From the NCBI GenBank assembly GCA_030686995.1, contig CM060680.1, positions 199,379,322 to 199,443,321 of the forward strand: 64,000 bases of DNA, in the 5' to 3' direction. This document shows positions 21,841 to 33,897 of this stretch, in pieces. Every line of letters begins with the position of its first letter. Position 1 is the first letter of the stretch. The translations under genes were made by a program, and so were the position numbers. The notes beneath the pieces are model-generated. The model made no database searches. It worked only from the letters and a program-made list of their open reading frames with translations, and had not been told where the DNA came from. Source of the DNA: Artemisia argyi. Its lineage: Eukaryota > Streptophyta > Magnoliopsida > Asterales > Asteraceae.

Positions 21841-23473
21841 TGATGAGGCGAAAAATGAGTCATTTTTAGGGGGTCATTTAAGCCCGAATTTGAATTTATT
21901 TGATCAAATATTGCCCTAAATCATTCCTTTTGTCATTTTAGGTACTTTTGGAGTGAATTCTAGGAAAGGAAGCATTTTGGACGTTTTTAGAGCATAAAAG
22001 TGAAGAAAACGGCAAAGTCTTAATTTTCCTTGCTGGGAACAGTACCTGACGGCATCAAGAGTCCTTATGTGACGGCGTCAAGAGTAAATAAGAGGTGGAA
22101 GTGGTGATGATCCAGAGAAATCGTGACGGCGTCAAGCTTGGCCGTCATGGTTCAAGATATGGTGACGGCCTACAACTAAATTACACATGACGGCGTCAAA
22201 CTTGGATCTAGGCAATCCGATCTCATTATGGGCGGCGAGTTGACGGTGTCAGATATTCCTTCTTGACGCCGTCACCCTGTAAAATCTATATATAGTTTTG
22301 CAATTTTCATTCATTAGATGTTCCTTTAGAGGGGATAACTTTGGAGAAACCCTAGCACGAATTTTACTGTTCTTTCAAGGGTTTTTACCCTTTGAAACAT
22401 TTCATGTTCAATTGAGATAAGTATCCTTTCAATTCATTCAATATGTCTATGTGTTGTTTGAATATATCTTACGCTTGTCTTGAATTTAACATGCTAGGCT
22501 AGATCTCTTGTGTGTTTGCTTAGATGTAGTGAAACCTAGATGTTGATTATGGGTTGATTGTTTGTTTATAGTTGTTACGGATGAATGATTTCGATGTTTG
22601 GCTTAAGAAAACTGGCAGACTTCCATAGGTAACATGCTTGAACGTCATAAGAAACTTGAACCAATGCGTACTAGGTTATTATGGTTGTATTTAATGCATG
22701 AGCGAATTCTAATGATCTCATGTTAGGAGCTTCTTGCAGGCTCGACATAGGAGTGAAGTAGGAGCTTATAGAGTTGGGGAAGTACGTACGTCACCCAACA
22801 AATGGTATTAAGGAATATAACCCGTCATCCACGCAATTGTAACAAACTATCAACCTGTAAAAGATATCTAGGGAGTAATGAAACCTAAGTAAACACAATT
22901 CTCCCCATTATTGTTCACACCACTAGTTTAATTAGCTTTATTTTCATTTCTGTTATTTTATTTTGATTGCATCTTTAGTTATTGGGTTAGTTGACTAGCA
23001 ACTAATTCCGCCTACTCTTCCAATACCCGAGATTTTAATTGCTTTTATAAAAATATAAAAATACAAAAAGAATCATCACTCACCTCTAGATCTAGTTTTT
23101 AGGCTTTCTAATCCTAGCGACACTATTCCTGAGTTGAACGATCAATCCCCCGGTACTTGTCACTATACTATACTACAACGATCAGGTACACAGCCTGGTT
23201 AGTTAACTAGCAACTAATTCCGCCCACTCTTCCAATACCCGAGATTTTATTTGCTTTTATAAAAATATAAAAATACAAAAAGAATCATCCCTCACATCTA
23301 GATCTAGTTTTTAGGCTTTCTAATCCTAGCGACACTATTCCTGAGTTGAACGATCAATCCCCCGGTACTTGTCACTATACTATACTACAACGATCAGGTA
23401 CACTGCCTGGTGGGGGTTGTAAGCTTCTCGAGATCCCTCGAGAGGTAAAGCATGGTGCGGTTCCCACGTATCA
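21841..23473. mobile_element. Solo LTR (1,633 bp) inserted in the Copia reverse transcriptase
   Basis: The block starts TGATGAGGCGAAAAATGAG and ends CCCACGTATCA, and is flanked by GACAT at 21836-21840 and 23474-23478. Removing it restores continuous Copia coding sequence. It contains several TGACGGCGTCA/GACGCCGTCA motifs (22040-22280), a TATA-like CTATATATAG near 22288, and a 212-bp tandem duplication. No primer site or coding domain is seen, so it is a solo LTR left by LTR-LTR recombination. The style suggests a Ty3/Gypsy element, but the lineage is not certain. Confidence 0.87.
22985..23408. repeat. 212-bp tandem duplication in the solo LTR
   Basis: Units 22985-23196 and 23197-23408 both run from GGTTAGTT through CAACTAATTCCGCC, CTAGATCTAGTTTTTAGG and GATCAATCCCCCGGTACTTG to GGTACAC.GCCTGG. 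They differ at only a few positions. Confidence 0.9.
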
Positions 23474-23788
23474 GACATTCATTTGCCAAATCTCATAGTC
23501 ATAGTAAGCGGCTATGGCTATAAGAATCCTAATAGCCCTAGTGTCAGCTACAGGAGAAAAGGTCTCCTCATAGTCAACACCAAAAGTTTGAGTATAGCCT
23601 TTAGCTACCAAACGGGCTTTATAGGTGTGTACAATGCCATCCATATCAGTTTTTTTTCTTGTAGAGCCATTTACTCCTAACTAACTTGGCACCTGGAGGT
23701 AGGTCTACTTCTTCCCAGACTTCATTGTCTTTCATGGATTGCATTTCCCCAGTCATAGCAACCTGCCATTTTTCCTTTTCAGGACCAT

Positions 23789-25086
23789 TCATGCAACCTT
23801 ATAACTAGTAGGTTCATCTAGATCCCCTAGTAAGGTTTCCTCACACTCTACATTAAGACATAGACGTGTAGGAGCTTTCACATGTCTAGTTGACCTATGA
23901 ATGGGAACCACTTCAATTTTAGGTGGAGGACCTAAACTTTCAGGTTCCACAGGAAGTTGGCTAGTGTTTTCAGAAGGTGCTACATCTTCATGATCATCTT
24001 CCAGATCATATACTCTCCCACTGAATTCTTGAGATATGAGCTCCTTTTCCAAGAAGTCTCCATACCTTGCAACAAAAACTTTGTTTTCAGGTGGGTAATA
24101 AAAGTAGTAACCCATAGTTTCCTTAGGGTATCCTACGAAGATGCACTTCACATATTTTTGTTGGAGTTTGTCTGCTGAGTCACGTTTAACATACGCCTCA
24201 CAACCCCAGACCTTTCGATAAGACAAGTTAGGAGTTTTCCAGTCCATAACTCATATGGTGTCTTATCCACCTTCTTTGTTGGATCCATATTAAGAATGCG
24301 AACCGCAGATTCTCAGGCATAATCCCAAAACGAAAAAGGAAGAGTTGTTAGATTAAACATAGATCGTATCATATCTTGCAATGTACGATTCATTCTCTCA
24401 GATACACCATTTTGTTGTGGAGTATATGGAGAAGTAAGGTGTTGGACAATTCCCTCCTTAGCTAAGTAATCTATAAACTCTTGACTCAGGTATTCACCAC
24501 CTCTATCGGATCGAAGAGCTTTAATCTTCTTTCCAAGTTGCAACTCTACTTCTGCTTTAAACACTTTGAATGTTTCAAATACCTCATGTTTATGTTTAAG
24601 TAAATAAACATAACCATAACGGTTGTAATCATCCGTAAATGTTAAGAAGTAGCTAGCACCTCTCCTTGACACATGTCTAAGTGGTCCACACACATCTGTG
24701 TGAATAAGACCAAGTATATCATTAGCCCTTTCAATCCTATTCTTAAAGGGTTTCTTTGTAATCTTCCCAGCAATGCAAGATTCGCACTTATCAAATGATT
24801 CATCATTGATCTTATCTAAAAGCCCATCATGTTGCAGCTTTTCCATGCGAGCCTTGCTAATGTGAGCAAGTCGACAATGCCAAAGATAAGATGAATCCAG
24901 ACTTTTCTTGATTCTCTTATTGTTGATGCTATACATTGAATTATTTTTAACAAAAGTATTACCATTATCATTCATATCAATCTCAAAAATACCATTCACA
25001 GCAATAGCATTAAAATAAAATACACCATTTAAAGAAACTGAAATTCCATTGCCAGAAATAGTATGATCAAAACCAATGTTCAACAA
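23789..25086 (-). pseudogene. Copia integrase core and C-terminal region
   Basis: The minus strand shows the zinc-binding HCRLAHISKARMEKL with CESCIAGK, then the catalytic core with HTDVCGPL, LTFTDDYNRYGY, ALRSDRGGEYLSQEF and TPQQNGVSERMNRTLQD, holding the D,D,E positions. After a stop near 24313 the frame continues with YRKVWGCEAYVKR. Integrase inserts the cDNA into the genome. Stops at 24313 and 23789 make it non-functional. Confidence 0.92.
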
Positions 25087-25100
25087 ACATGAAAATGAAA

Positions 25101-26295
25101 TTACACCTCTAACACTTGACGGTGCATAATGATATTTAAAGATAGTACTAGGCCCGAAGGCAACACTAAATTAAAAACGCCTATAGCTTTAACTTCTGCA
25201 TGTGCTCCGTTACCCACGTGCAAGAATTGTTCTCCATAGGCCAACTTTCTCTCAACTCTAAACCCCTGCAAGGATATGAATGCCACATCCCATATCATAT
25301 ACCCATGAATTCAATTTAAGAGTAAGAGTGAATAATTCAATCATAAAGAACGCACCTGAAGTACTGGGGTTACCAGACTCATTATTCTGCTTCTTCCTGT
25401 CGCAAGTCATGAATGTAGAGAGGACAATTGCGCTTCCAATGGCCCTTTTCATGACAGTGGTGACAAACCTGATCCTTCTTGTTTGGAGGATTCACCTTGT
25501 TCTGCTTAGGCTGATGCTGCTTCATCTTGGGTTGTGGTTGATAGGCCATGACCTGCTTGCCTTTATCACCTTTTCCTTTGCCTTTGTTCACATGCGATTT
25601 CTTCTGGATTCTCCGCCCATGAATCGCCAACACTTGCGGGGTAGGAGCCTTGACCTTGGCTGGTAGACTTTTCTCATAATCAACAAGCAATGCGAGTAAT
25701 TCTGAGACTGTCTTCCCCGAGCAGTGCATGTTGAAATTCTACACAAAACCAGCAAAGTCCTTGTTAAGGGACCTGTTGATCAAGTGCACTTGCACATTGT
25801 CGGGGTAACCAAATCCAATTTTGTGAAGTTGATCAAAGTATATTTCATCTCATTCACATAATCTTCAACTCGGTTACCATCACCATGCTTACAGTTGTGT
25901 AGCTTGTCAAGTTCATCATACAATTCAACTGCAGGAGACTTTTCATAAGACTGTTGAAGCACTTCAAGCATGTCTTTAGGAAAATAGTACTCAAACTTCT
26001 TTTGTAACTGAGCACTCATGCTAGTGAGCATTAAACAAGCAACCTCATTAAATTTAGCATACTTCTCCCTCCATTCCGCCTTAACTGCTTCTGGTTCAGT
26101 AGCAGCAGGCTCAGCTGGGCATTCATCGGTCAAGAGATTGAGCTTACCGGCCGCCCTCAAGAAAATTCTAAGCGAACGGTGCCAATCATTGAAATTCTTT
26201 CTAGTCAATTTTTCCCTTTCAAGATGACTCTTGAAAGCAGAAATCACAGTTGGGTTATCGGGTTGAGCCATATCTACAGATAAAAGTTCAAACAT
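25101..26295 (-). pseudogene. Copia gag and protease region
   Basis: The frame 25780-26295 carries the capsid-like region (LTRKNFNDWHRSLRIFL, VACLMLTSM, LYDELDKLHNC, RVEDYVNEMKYTL). The frame 25382-25729 ends with the zinc knuckle CHHCHEKGHWKRNC (CX2CX4HX4C). The protease region (25101-25452) is poorly preserved. Gag forms the virus-like particle. Frame breaks separate the parts. Confidence 0.88.
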
Positions 26296-27885
26296 TAGTA
26301 TTTTCGATAATTAATATCTTCAAGAAAATATAATACCCAAAGGCTATATTCATATAACCAACAAAATTTTCTTGAAAATCTAGGATCCAACTTTACATAG
26401 ATTCCACCACATCAGTTGATTTGCTAGTGGTGAAAGTACAAATGATGGTAATCTGTCGAACAATAATTGGCAAACAAGATTTCCGATTCCTAGACCATTA
26501 TGGGATTTACATCAAATTGATTCATAAATTTGCCTTGTAAGCATGTTTCATCCCATCTCATGCCTTAAGTTTTAGGTCTCAAGCACAACTTACTTAAGTC
26601 GTCTACCTTAGAAACTGTAAAATTACTATCTATGGTCTCACGCATTAACAGAATTTTACCTCGTTATAATAATTTAGCTTAGGTCTCACGTTTACTAAAT
26701 TAAAATTCCAAGTGTTCCTTATAGATAGATGGCATGTAACTTAAATTTTTAGGTTATTCAATTTTGATGTGTCAATAAAAACATGTATAAAGATGCATGC
26801 ACTCATCTTTATAGCATAAGTTTTCAAAACCTTTTTATTACCAATTATTGAAATTAATACACAAAGTTTTACTTGAGGTAAAATACCTTAAGATGACTTT
26901 CTACAAGAATGATTTTAAAAGAAAATCGTTTAAGACGTATTCGTAAGTGTGATAACCAAGGCAGACTCTAAGGCTCTTTCCAAGCCTTCTTACCACGACT
27001 ATGAATTTGTCTTAATGGAGTTACTTTTAAAAACCATGTTGTACAAAACATCAATCAAGCAAAAGTTTATGGATTCAATCTCAAAACATGTAATAAAGTA
27101 TGAATCTTGCTAGTCTCGCTTTGGAGCGAATTACCGTGCGAAGCGAACCGTTGTTGGCACATAAGACACTGCAAGATTCAATCTTTATCACTTAATGTTT
27201 CACCATTATTAGTCCATATTATTTTCTTTATAAAAAATCACCCTTTTATTGCTTACAATCTTGTCAAACAATTAAAAACAATAAAACAAACAATCAAAGA
27301 CAAATCAAAACAACTAATAACCATAACAATTATAAAAGGTGAAACAATTAGCCACATGCAATCTTAATTAGAAAAGATCCTAACAAAATCAATTCTAGAT
27401 TTTATATGCATATAATTAACTAGGGCCTTCATCTCTTGAAGGAGATGAGCCACATACATTGACAAGTCAATTGCGTAGGCCAAAGTTAATCATATACCAC
27501 ATAGCACATAAATTGATTTTAATATATATATTAGGGTCTTCCCCAATTTTAGATCTATCTAAACATGTGACAATTAATAGATCCATGACTATCATGCATG
27601 ATTCGTCACAGATTAAAGCATAATAATTACCACATAGGTCACAAGATACGTTCAAATAACCGGTTAATGACCTAGGATTACTAGTGATTACAAGTTAATC
27701 AAAAAACCACAAACCCTAATTAGGGTTTTCATGGAAATCGACCCCCCCCCCCCCATAAATTAGGGTTAGGGTTTCAAATTTTTCAAAAAAAAAAAATTTA
27801 AAAGAAAAACCCTAGATCAAACATGTATCTAAAACAATTAAAGATTCAATTTTTATTATGTTTTAGTAATCAATTACATGTTAAA
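26296..27885. other. Copia 5' leader, non-coding
   Basis: AT-rich sequence between gag and the 5' LTR on the minus strand with no supported ORF. It includes a run of 14 or so C residues near 27741-27754 and GTTAGGGTTTC-type patches. It fits a long untranslated leader, possibly carrying packaging signals that cannot be recognised here. Confidence 0.6.
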
Positions 27886-27903
27886 CCTGGCTCGTGATGC
27901 CAC
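27886..27903 (-). other. Copia primer-binding site
   Basis: On the minus strand, right after the 5' LTR, the sequence is GTGGCATCACGAGCCAGG, related to the initiator-Met tRNA complement TGGTATCAGAGCC with changes. It fixes the element orientation. Confidence 0.65.
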
Positions 27904-28646
27904 TGTTAGAATTTGACAATCAAAGTACACGTATTGCGGAAGCTAGATCAAGTATATCACATAAATATTAACCAAAACATAATAGGAACGTACCGTGGTG
28001 ATTCTAGCCCGAACAAGAATGAAGTATGCAAATCTTGAACTTTAAAGTATTAGATCAATGATAAACCCTTTACCGTTTTGTTTATCGATCTCTTGATAAT
28101 AACTATAGTGAGTTATTACCTCGTTTTTGTACACACAAACTAATACCGAATTAAAGTGATTGTAAGATTAAACACAAGTAAATTTTCTTTATGAAAATTT
28201 TGACCCAAACCCTTAGGGTTTATGTGAGTCGATCGACTAGAAGAAAACAAGAAGAAAAGAAAATCTTTAGGGTATTGTGTGTGCACAAAAGATGTGAATG
28301 AAAGACCCTTGGGTTTGTATATATACTAGAGTAATCTTGGAGGACAAGTTTGAGTTGGGTTGGGTCTCCCCTTGCCCTTGTCGACCGGCCTCACATCCCC
28401 AAGGGATGTTCCGGAACCTTCTTGTCATCCAAATTACATTCTAGTCATTTTCCTTCATATTTAACGATAGTTAGTCCATACATTTAATAACTAACGATCA
28501 TTAGTCTTTAAATTTGTGTTATTAATAAATATACATAACTATTAATATTTATTAATTTTTAATTCTCGTTTGTAATGTGTGCAATCCCGAGGTCTCGGGT
28601 TCGATACTAGACATTTACCTATTAATGTTATACGTAACATTTAACA
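27904..28646 (-). repeat. Copia 5' LTR
   Basis: 743 bp with the same ends as the 3' LTR. The adjacent AAATA at 28647-28651 is the second copy of the target duplication. Confidence 0.92.
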
Positions 28647-28651
28647 AAATA

Positions 28652-28801
28652 GAGCATCGATTGAGAAAAAAATGATTCACATTCATCGATTGGGATACGT
28701 CATGGAGGCGGTCACAGTATTTGGACATGCCCTTCAACAAACACTCCAAGAAAAAGAAGAAAAAAAAAATCATTTGTAACGTATCTATGTTTATCTGAAA
28801 C
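28652..28801. other. Spacer B, fragment 2
   Basis: Continues spacer A homology (GAGCATCGATTGAG, GGACATGCCCTTCAACAAACACT, TGTTTATCTGAAAC). The final AAC (28799-28801) is the left target duplication of the CACTA element. Confidence 0.8.
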
Positions 28802-30680
28802 CACTACAACAATCACTACTTTTCCCGGGGACATTTTGAAGCTTTCAGCGGGGACTTCTCCCCGTCCAATACTTTTGGCGGGGACATGTCCCCGCCGAAA
28901 GTACGCCGGCAAAACCCCTTCGCTGTAAACTTTTGGCGGTGACGGACACCACTTTTGGCGGGGACACGTAGGACCCACACTGCCAGCGTGGACAATTTTG
29001 GTCAGGTCAAACATGCCAGCATGGCACTACTTTCGGCGGGGACATGTCCCCGCCAAAAGTGTTTTCCGTTTTGTGATTAACCCCTTAATCCTTGATTTAA
29101 ATAATAATTAACACACTTTCCGCGGGGACATGTCCCCGCCAAAAGCTGTATCCAAAGATATTGTAGCAAACTTTTGGCGGGGACAGTGACTGACCCATTT
29201 TGCAACAAATTGCTGCAAAATGGGTAATTTTCAGATTTTTTCGGGAAAAAATCTACAATAACCCAACCTGTGTTACAACCACAAACATGCTACAACATCA
29301 CAAAACATGCTACAACACCACAAAATGGTTCAAATTCGCTATACATAATATTATAAATTAGAAATTCGTCAAACGATTCAAAAACGGAATATCGTTTTAT
29401 TCATTTCATCACAAATAAATTTCGTGTCTGAAAAAATTAGTAGAAAGCGTCAACCTAAATTGTAAACTTTAAAATATAGAACTCTAAGTATCCTCCAAAA
29501 GTAACTTTGCATCTCTTAACCATCATAACTACCTACGAGAAGAAAAACACCATTGATCAGTTGCTATATTGATCAGTTGCGAATCAATAATCAGTTTTGC
29601 AGCTCGCACGAAACTAACTATTTGACACTTAATTCAAAAATAGGTCAGGTCATTCAATAAATGTACTCGAAAGTTCACAAAAAGAAACAACGCACCATGA
29701 AACGCGAGACATACATACTTTAATCTTTATTTGCTAATTCAGTCTTACAACTACCATTAAAACCACATATAATAACGAAAGCCGCCAAGCAATAACCTTA
29801 CACCACTCTACTTTGATAACTTCAAACATAAACTAATCCATTAAAATACTTATCTAATTATCACATTATCCGAACAATTCACACATGCTTCCACAATACT
29901 TGAACATACTACCATTTCACACATTTACGCATACTACACATTATATAAATACTACAAATTCAAGCACTTTCAACGCGAACTCTTAAATGGACAATCAAAC
30001 AATAACAACTCAATAATCACACATTTAAAACTAACTATACATTATACAAAATTATAACTACTAAATAAATTAACAAAAAAAATAAATTACTTACAGTAGC
30101 AATAAAGGCGGCGGCATGTTGTGATGGTGAACAGCTGCAGTGCGTCAACGTCGGTGTGTCGTGGTGGTGCTAACAAACCAAAACTATAATTATTTACATA
30201 AACCAAAATAAAATTAACACAAACACAAACCAAACTAAAAAACATTTTACCTATTGGTGGTGGGTCGTCGACGGCAGCAGCTCGTGGTGGTGGGTCGGCG
30301 GCGGCAACAACTAATAAATCAAAACAAACACAAACCATAAAGCAAATTTCAATACAAACAAAAATAATAAAACAAATTAAAAATAAAATCAAACAAAAAC
30401 CAAAATCAATACATATGGTTCGGCTGTGGTGGTGGTCCGGCTGTGGTGGTGGTGGTGCGAGTGTAGGGGTGCTGTGGTGGAGATGGTGGTGCTGGTGCAA
30501 TGAAGTAGTGGTGGTGTAGTGGTGGCATTGTGGTGTAGTGGTGTGGTGGTGTTGATGGTAGTGGTGGTGGTGCAGCAGATCGAGAGAAGCAGCATTGAGC
30601 AAAGGTGTGTTTGTTTTTTTATTTTTTGTAAGTGATGACTACTAGATCTGCATCTGTTAATAATTGAGATCACGTTTTTG

Positions 30681-30910
30681 GCGGGGACATGTCCCCGCCG
30701 AAAGTTTTTACCAATCGCCAAAAGGTTTGGCGGGATAAAGTAAATGTACCGAGGGAAAATCAAAAAATTTTGGTGAAAACTTTTAGCGGGGACATGTCCC
30801 CGCCGAAAGTTTTTACCAATCGCCAAAAGGTTTGGCGGGATAAAGTAAATGTACCGAGGGAAAATCAAAAAATTTTGGTGAAAACTTTTAGCGGGGACAT
30901 GTCCCCGCCG
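30681..30910. repeat. 105-bp direct repeats with palindromes
   Basis: The palindromic core starts at 30681, 30786 and 30891, giving a 105-bp period. The two full units are nearly identical and include CCAATCGCCAAAAGGTTTGG. Confidence 0.9.
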
Positions 30911-31254
30911 AAAGTATTTTTGATAAAAAAAATTTATTTTATACCATGTTAATTAACTTAAATCAATATTAATTAAATCATTTAAATTTAAATAATTTTT
31001 TTCTAAATCATCTTTAATTAATTTAAAGATTTTTAAAATTATTTACATCACTTTTTAAAATTATTTACATCACTTTTTAAAATAATTTATATCATTTAAA
31101 ATAATTTAAATCATTTTAATTAAGTTAAGTCAATATTAAATCTTTTAATTTCAATTAAAAAAAATTTAAAATCATCTTTAATTAACTTAAGACTTTTTAA
31201 AACTATTTACATCACTTTTTAAATCATTTAAAATTATTTTTGATAGGTCCTTGG

Positions 31255-33457
31255 TTAAAAGAATGAGTCGGGATGATATGGTCATACATCAGATGTTAAA
31301 CAAATGAGTCGAGATGATATGGTTATACATGAGATGTTAAACGGACGAGTCGAGTTGTTATAGATACGCATAATACGTTAAACGAATGAGTCGAGTTGCT
31401 ATGGATAGGCATAACATGTTAAAAGAATGAGTCGAGTCGTTATGGATAAGCATAACATGTTAAACGAATGAGTTGAGTTGTTATGGATATGCATAACATG
31501 TTAAACGGACGAGTCGAGTTGTTATATATATGCATAACATGTTAAACGGACGAGTCGAGTTGTTATGGATATGCATAACATGTTAAATGAATGAGTCGAG
31601 TCGTTATGGATAAGCATAACATGTTAAACGGATGAGTCGAGTTGTTATGGATAAGCATAACATGTTAAAGGGATGAGTCGAGTCGTTATGGATAAGCATA
31701 ACATGTTAAACGGATGAGTCGAGTTGTTATGGATACGCATAACATGTTAAACGGACGAGTCGAGTTGTTATGGATACGCATAACATGTTAAACGGACGAG
31801 TCGAGTTGTTATGGATACGCATAACATGTTAAACGGATGAGTCGAGTTGTTATGGATATGCATAACATGTTAAAGGAATGAGTCGAGATGATATGGTTAT
31901 ACTTCAGATGTTAAACGAACGAGTCGTGATAATATGGTTATACATGATATGTTAAACGAATGTGTTGAGATGATATGGTTAGACATCAGATGTTAAACGA
32001 ATGAGTCTAGATGATATTGTTATACATGAGATGTTAAACGAATGAGTCGAGATGATATCGTTATACATGAGATGTTAAACGGACGAGTCGAGTTGTTATA
32101 GATACGCATAATACGTTAAACGGATGAGTCGAGTTGCTATTGATAGGCATAACATGTTAAAAGAATGAGTCGAGTCGTTATGAATAAGCATAACATGTTA
32201 AACGAATGAGTTGAGTTGTTATGGATATGCATAACATGTTAAACAGACGAGTCGAGTTGTTATATATATGCATAACATGTTAAACGGACGAGTCGAGTTG
32301 TTATGGATATGCATAACATGTTAAATGAATGAGTCGAGCCGTTATGGATAAGCATAACATGTTAAACGGATGAGTCAAGTTGTTATGGATAAGCATAACA
32401 TGTTAAAGGGATAAGTCGAGTCGTTATGGATAAGCATAACATGTTAAACAGATGAGTCGAGTTGTTATGGATACGCATAACATGTTAAACGGACGAGTCG
32501 AGTTGTTATGGATACGCATAACATGTTAAACGGACGAGTCGAGTTGTTATGGATACGCATAACATGTTAAACGGACGAGTCGAGTTGTTATGGATACGCA
32601 TAACATGTTAAACGAATGAGTCGAGATGATATGGTTATACTTCAGATGTTAAACGAATGAGTCATGATAATATGGTTATACATGATATGTTAAACGAATG
32701 AGTTGAGATGATATGGTTAGACATCAGATGTTAAACGAATGAGTCTAGATGATATCGTTATACATGAGATGTTAAACGAATGAGTCGAGATGATATCGTT
32801 ATACATGAGATGTTAAACGGACGAGTCGAGTTGTTATAGATACGCATAATACGTTAAACGGATGAGTGGAGTTGCTATGGATAGGCATAACATGTTAAAA
32901 GAATGAGTCGAGTCGTTATGGATAAGCATAACATGTTAAACGAATGAGTTGAGTTATTATGGATATGCGTAACATGTTAAACGGACGAGTCGAGTTGTTA
33001 TGGATACGCATAACATGTTAAACGGACGAGTCGAGTTGTTATGGATACGCATAACATGTTAAATCAATGAGTCGAGTTGTTATGGATACGCACAACATGT
33101 TAAATGGACGAGTCGAGTTGTTATGGATACGCACAACATGTTAAATGGACGAGTCGAGTTGTTATGGATACGAATAACATGTTAAACGGACGAGTCGAGT
33201 TGTTTTGGATATGCATAACATGATTAACGGACGAGTCGAGTTGTTATAGATATGCATAACATGATTAACGGCCGAGTCGAGTTGTTATATATATATGCAT
33301 AACATGTTAAACGGACGAGTTGAGTTGTTATGGATATGCATAACATGTTAAATGAATGAGTTGAGTCGTTATGGATAAGCATAACATGTTAAACGGATGA
33401 GTCGAGTTGTTATGGATACGCATAACATATTAAACGGACGAGTCGAGATAATATCGT
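31255..33457. repeat. 41-bp satellite array with 738-bp higher-order repeat
   Basis: About 53 tandem monomers of about 41 bp share ATGTTAAACGGACGAGTCGA and then GTTGTTATGGATACGCATAA. Monomer variants recur in order: CATAATACG starts at 31369, 32107 and 32845, and ACTTCAGATG at 31901 and 32639, each 738 bp apart, which equals 18 monomers. So roughly three higher-order units exist. The array has no spacers and lies wholly inside the CACTA element. AT-rich flanks (30950-31250 and 33458-33600) carry diverged ATTTAAAATCATTT repeats. Confidence 0.93.
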
Positions 33458-33897
33458 TTATTTTTGAATCATTTATTTTTATTTAAAATCATTTTTAATT
33501 AGTTTAAATCATTTTTAATTTATTTAAATAAATTTTAATAATTTAAATGATTTTTAACTTAATTAAATCATTTATATATAAAATTATTTTTTTTAATATC
33601 CCACTTTTGGCGGGGACATGTCCCCGCCAAAAGGTCAGAATTTATTCAAAAAGTGTTGGAGGGAAAAAAACGCGGGAACAATTAGCCAGCGAGGGAGAAT
33701 AAGAAAATTTGGTCAAACTTGGACAAACTTTTGGCGGGGACATGTCCCCGCTAAAAGTTTGCGTTGAATTTCTCATACTCGGTCAGCCATTTGGTGTGCC
33801 AGGTCAGCATGGTTTTTGTCATTTAGCGACTTTCGGTGGGGACATGGTGTCCCCGCCAAAAGTCTCCTCGCCCGTCCTACTTATTGTTGTAGTGAAC

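Larger units (their letters stand above)
21119..23788 (-). pseudogene. Copia reverse transcriptase, interrupted by a solo LTR
   Basis: Minus-strand fragments include the catalytic YVDD core with LIMGKDIPSLQ (near 21545-21595), SIYGLKQASRQW (near 21700-21745) and IYMAQPEGF (near 21780-21805). The N-terminal half is at 23474-23788 (GYTQTFGVDYEETFSP). Between IWQMNV and KTAFLNG the frame is split by the LTR at 21841-23473. Further stops occur, so it is not functional. Confidence 0.88.
19040..28646 (-). mobile_element. Ty1/Copia LTR retrotransposon, degenerate, 9.6 kb
   Basis: LTRs at 19040-19781 and 27904-28646 both start TGTTAGAATTTGACAATC and end AACATTTAACA. Flanks are AAATA on both sides (19035-19039 and 28647-28651), and spacer A shows the empty site with a single AAATA. 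On the minus strand the order is gag, zinc knuckle, integrase, reverse transcriptase, RNase H, which is the Copia order. The primer-binding site is at 27886-27903 and a polypurine tract at 19782-19793. The LTRs differ at roughly 25-28 positions by hand count (about 3.5 percent), so it is older than the SIRE-like element. Many stops break the polyprotein, and a solo LTR sits inside the reverse transcriptase. Confidence 0.93.
28802..33894. mobile_element. Non-autonomous CACTA-type DNA transposon, 5.1 kb
   Basis: The left end is CACTACAACAATCACTACTT and the right end, on the minus strand, is CACTACAACAATAAGTAGG. The target duplication is the 3-bp AAC (28799-28801 and 33895-33897), and spacer A shows the unoccupied site near 13852. 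About nine copies of a perfect 20-bp palindrome GGCGGGGACATGTCCCCGCC, some with one change, lie near both ends, in the manner of CACTA subterminal transposase-binding repeats. No transposase domain is seen. The interior holds AT-rich sequence, a His/Thr triplet-rich patch (30087-30602), a 105-bp duplication and a large satellite. It would depend on an autonomous partner. Confidence 0.88.

Noticed and set aside
30087..30868. His-rich ORFs of 159-171 residues
   Set aside because: They arise from GTGGTG triplet repeats in the CACTA interior and show no transposase motif.
31255..33457. CRISPR-like regular repeats
   Set aside because: Monomers are directly tandem without unique spacers, vary in sequence and lie inside a plant transposon.
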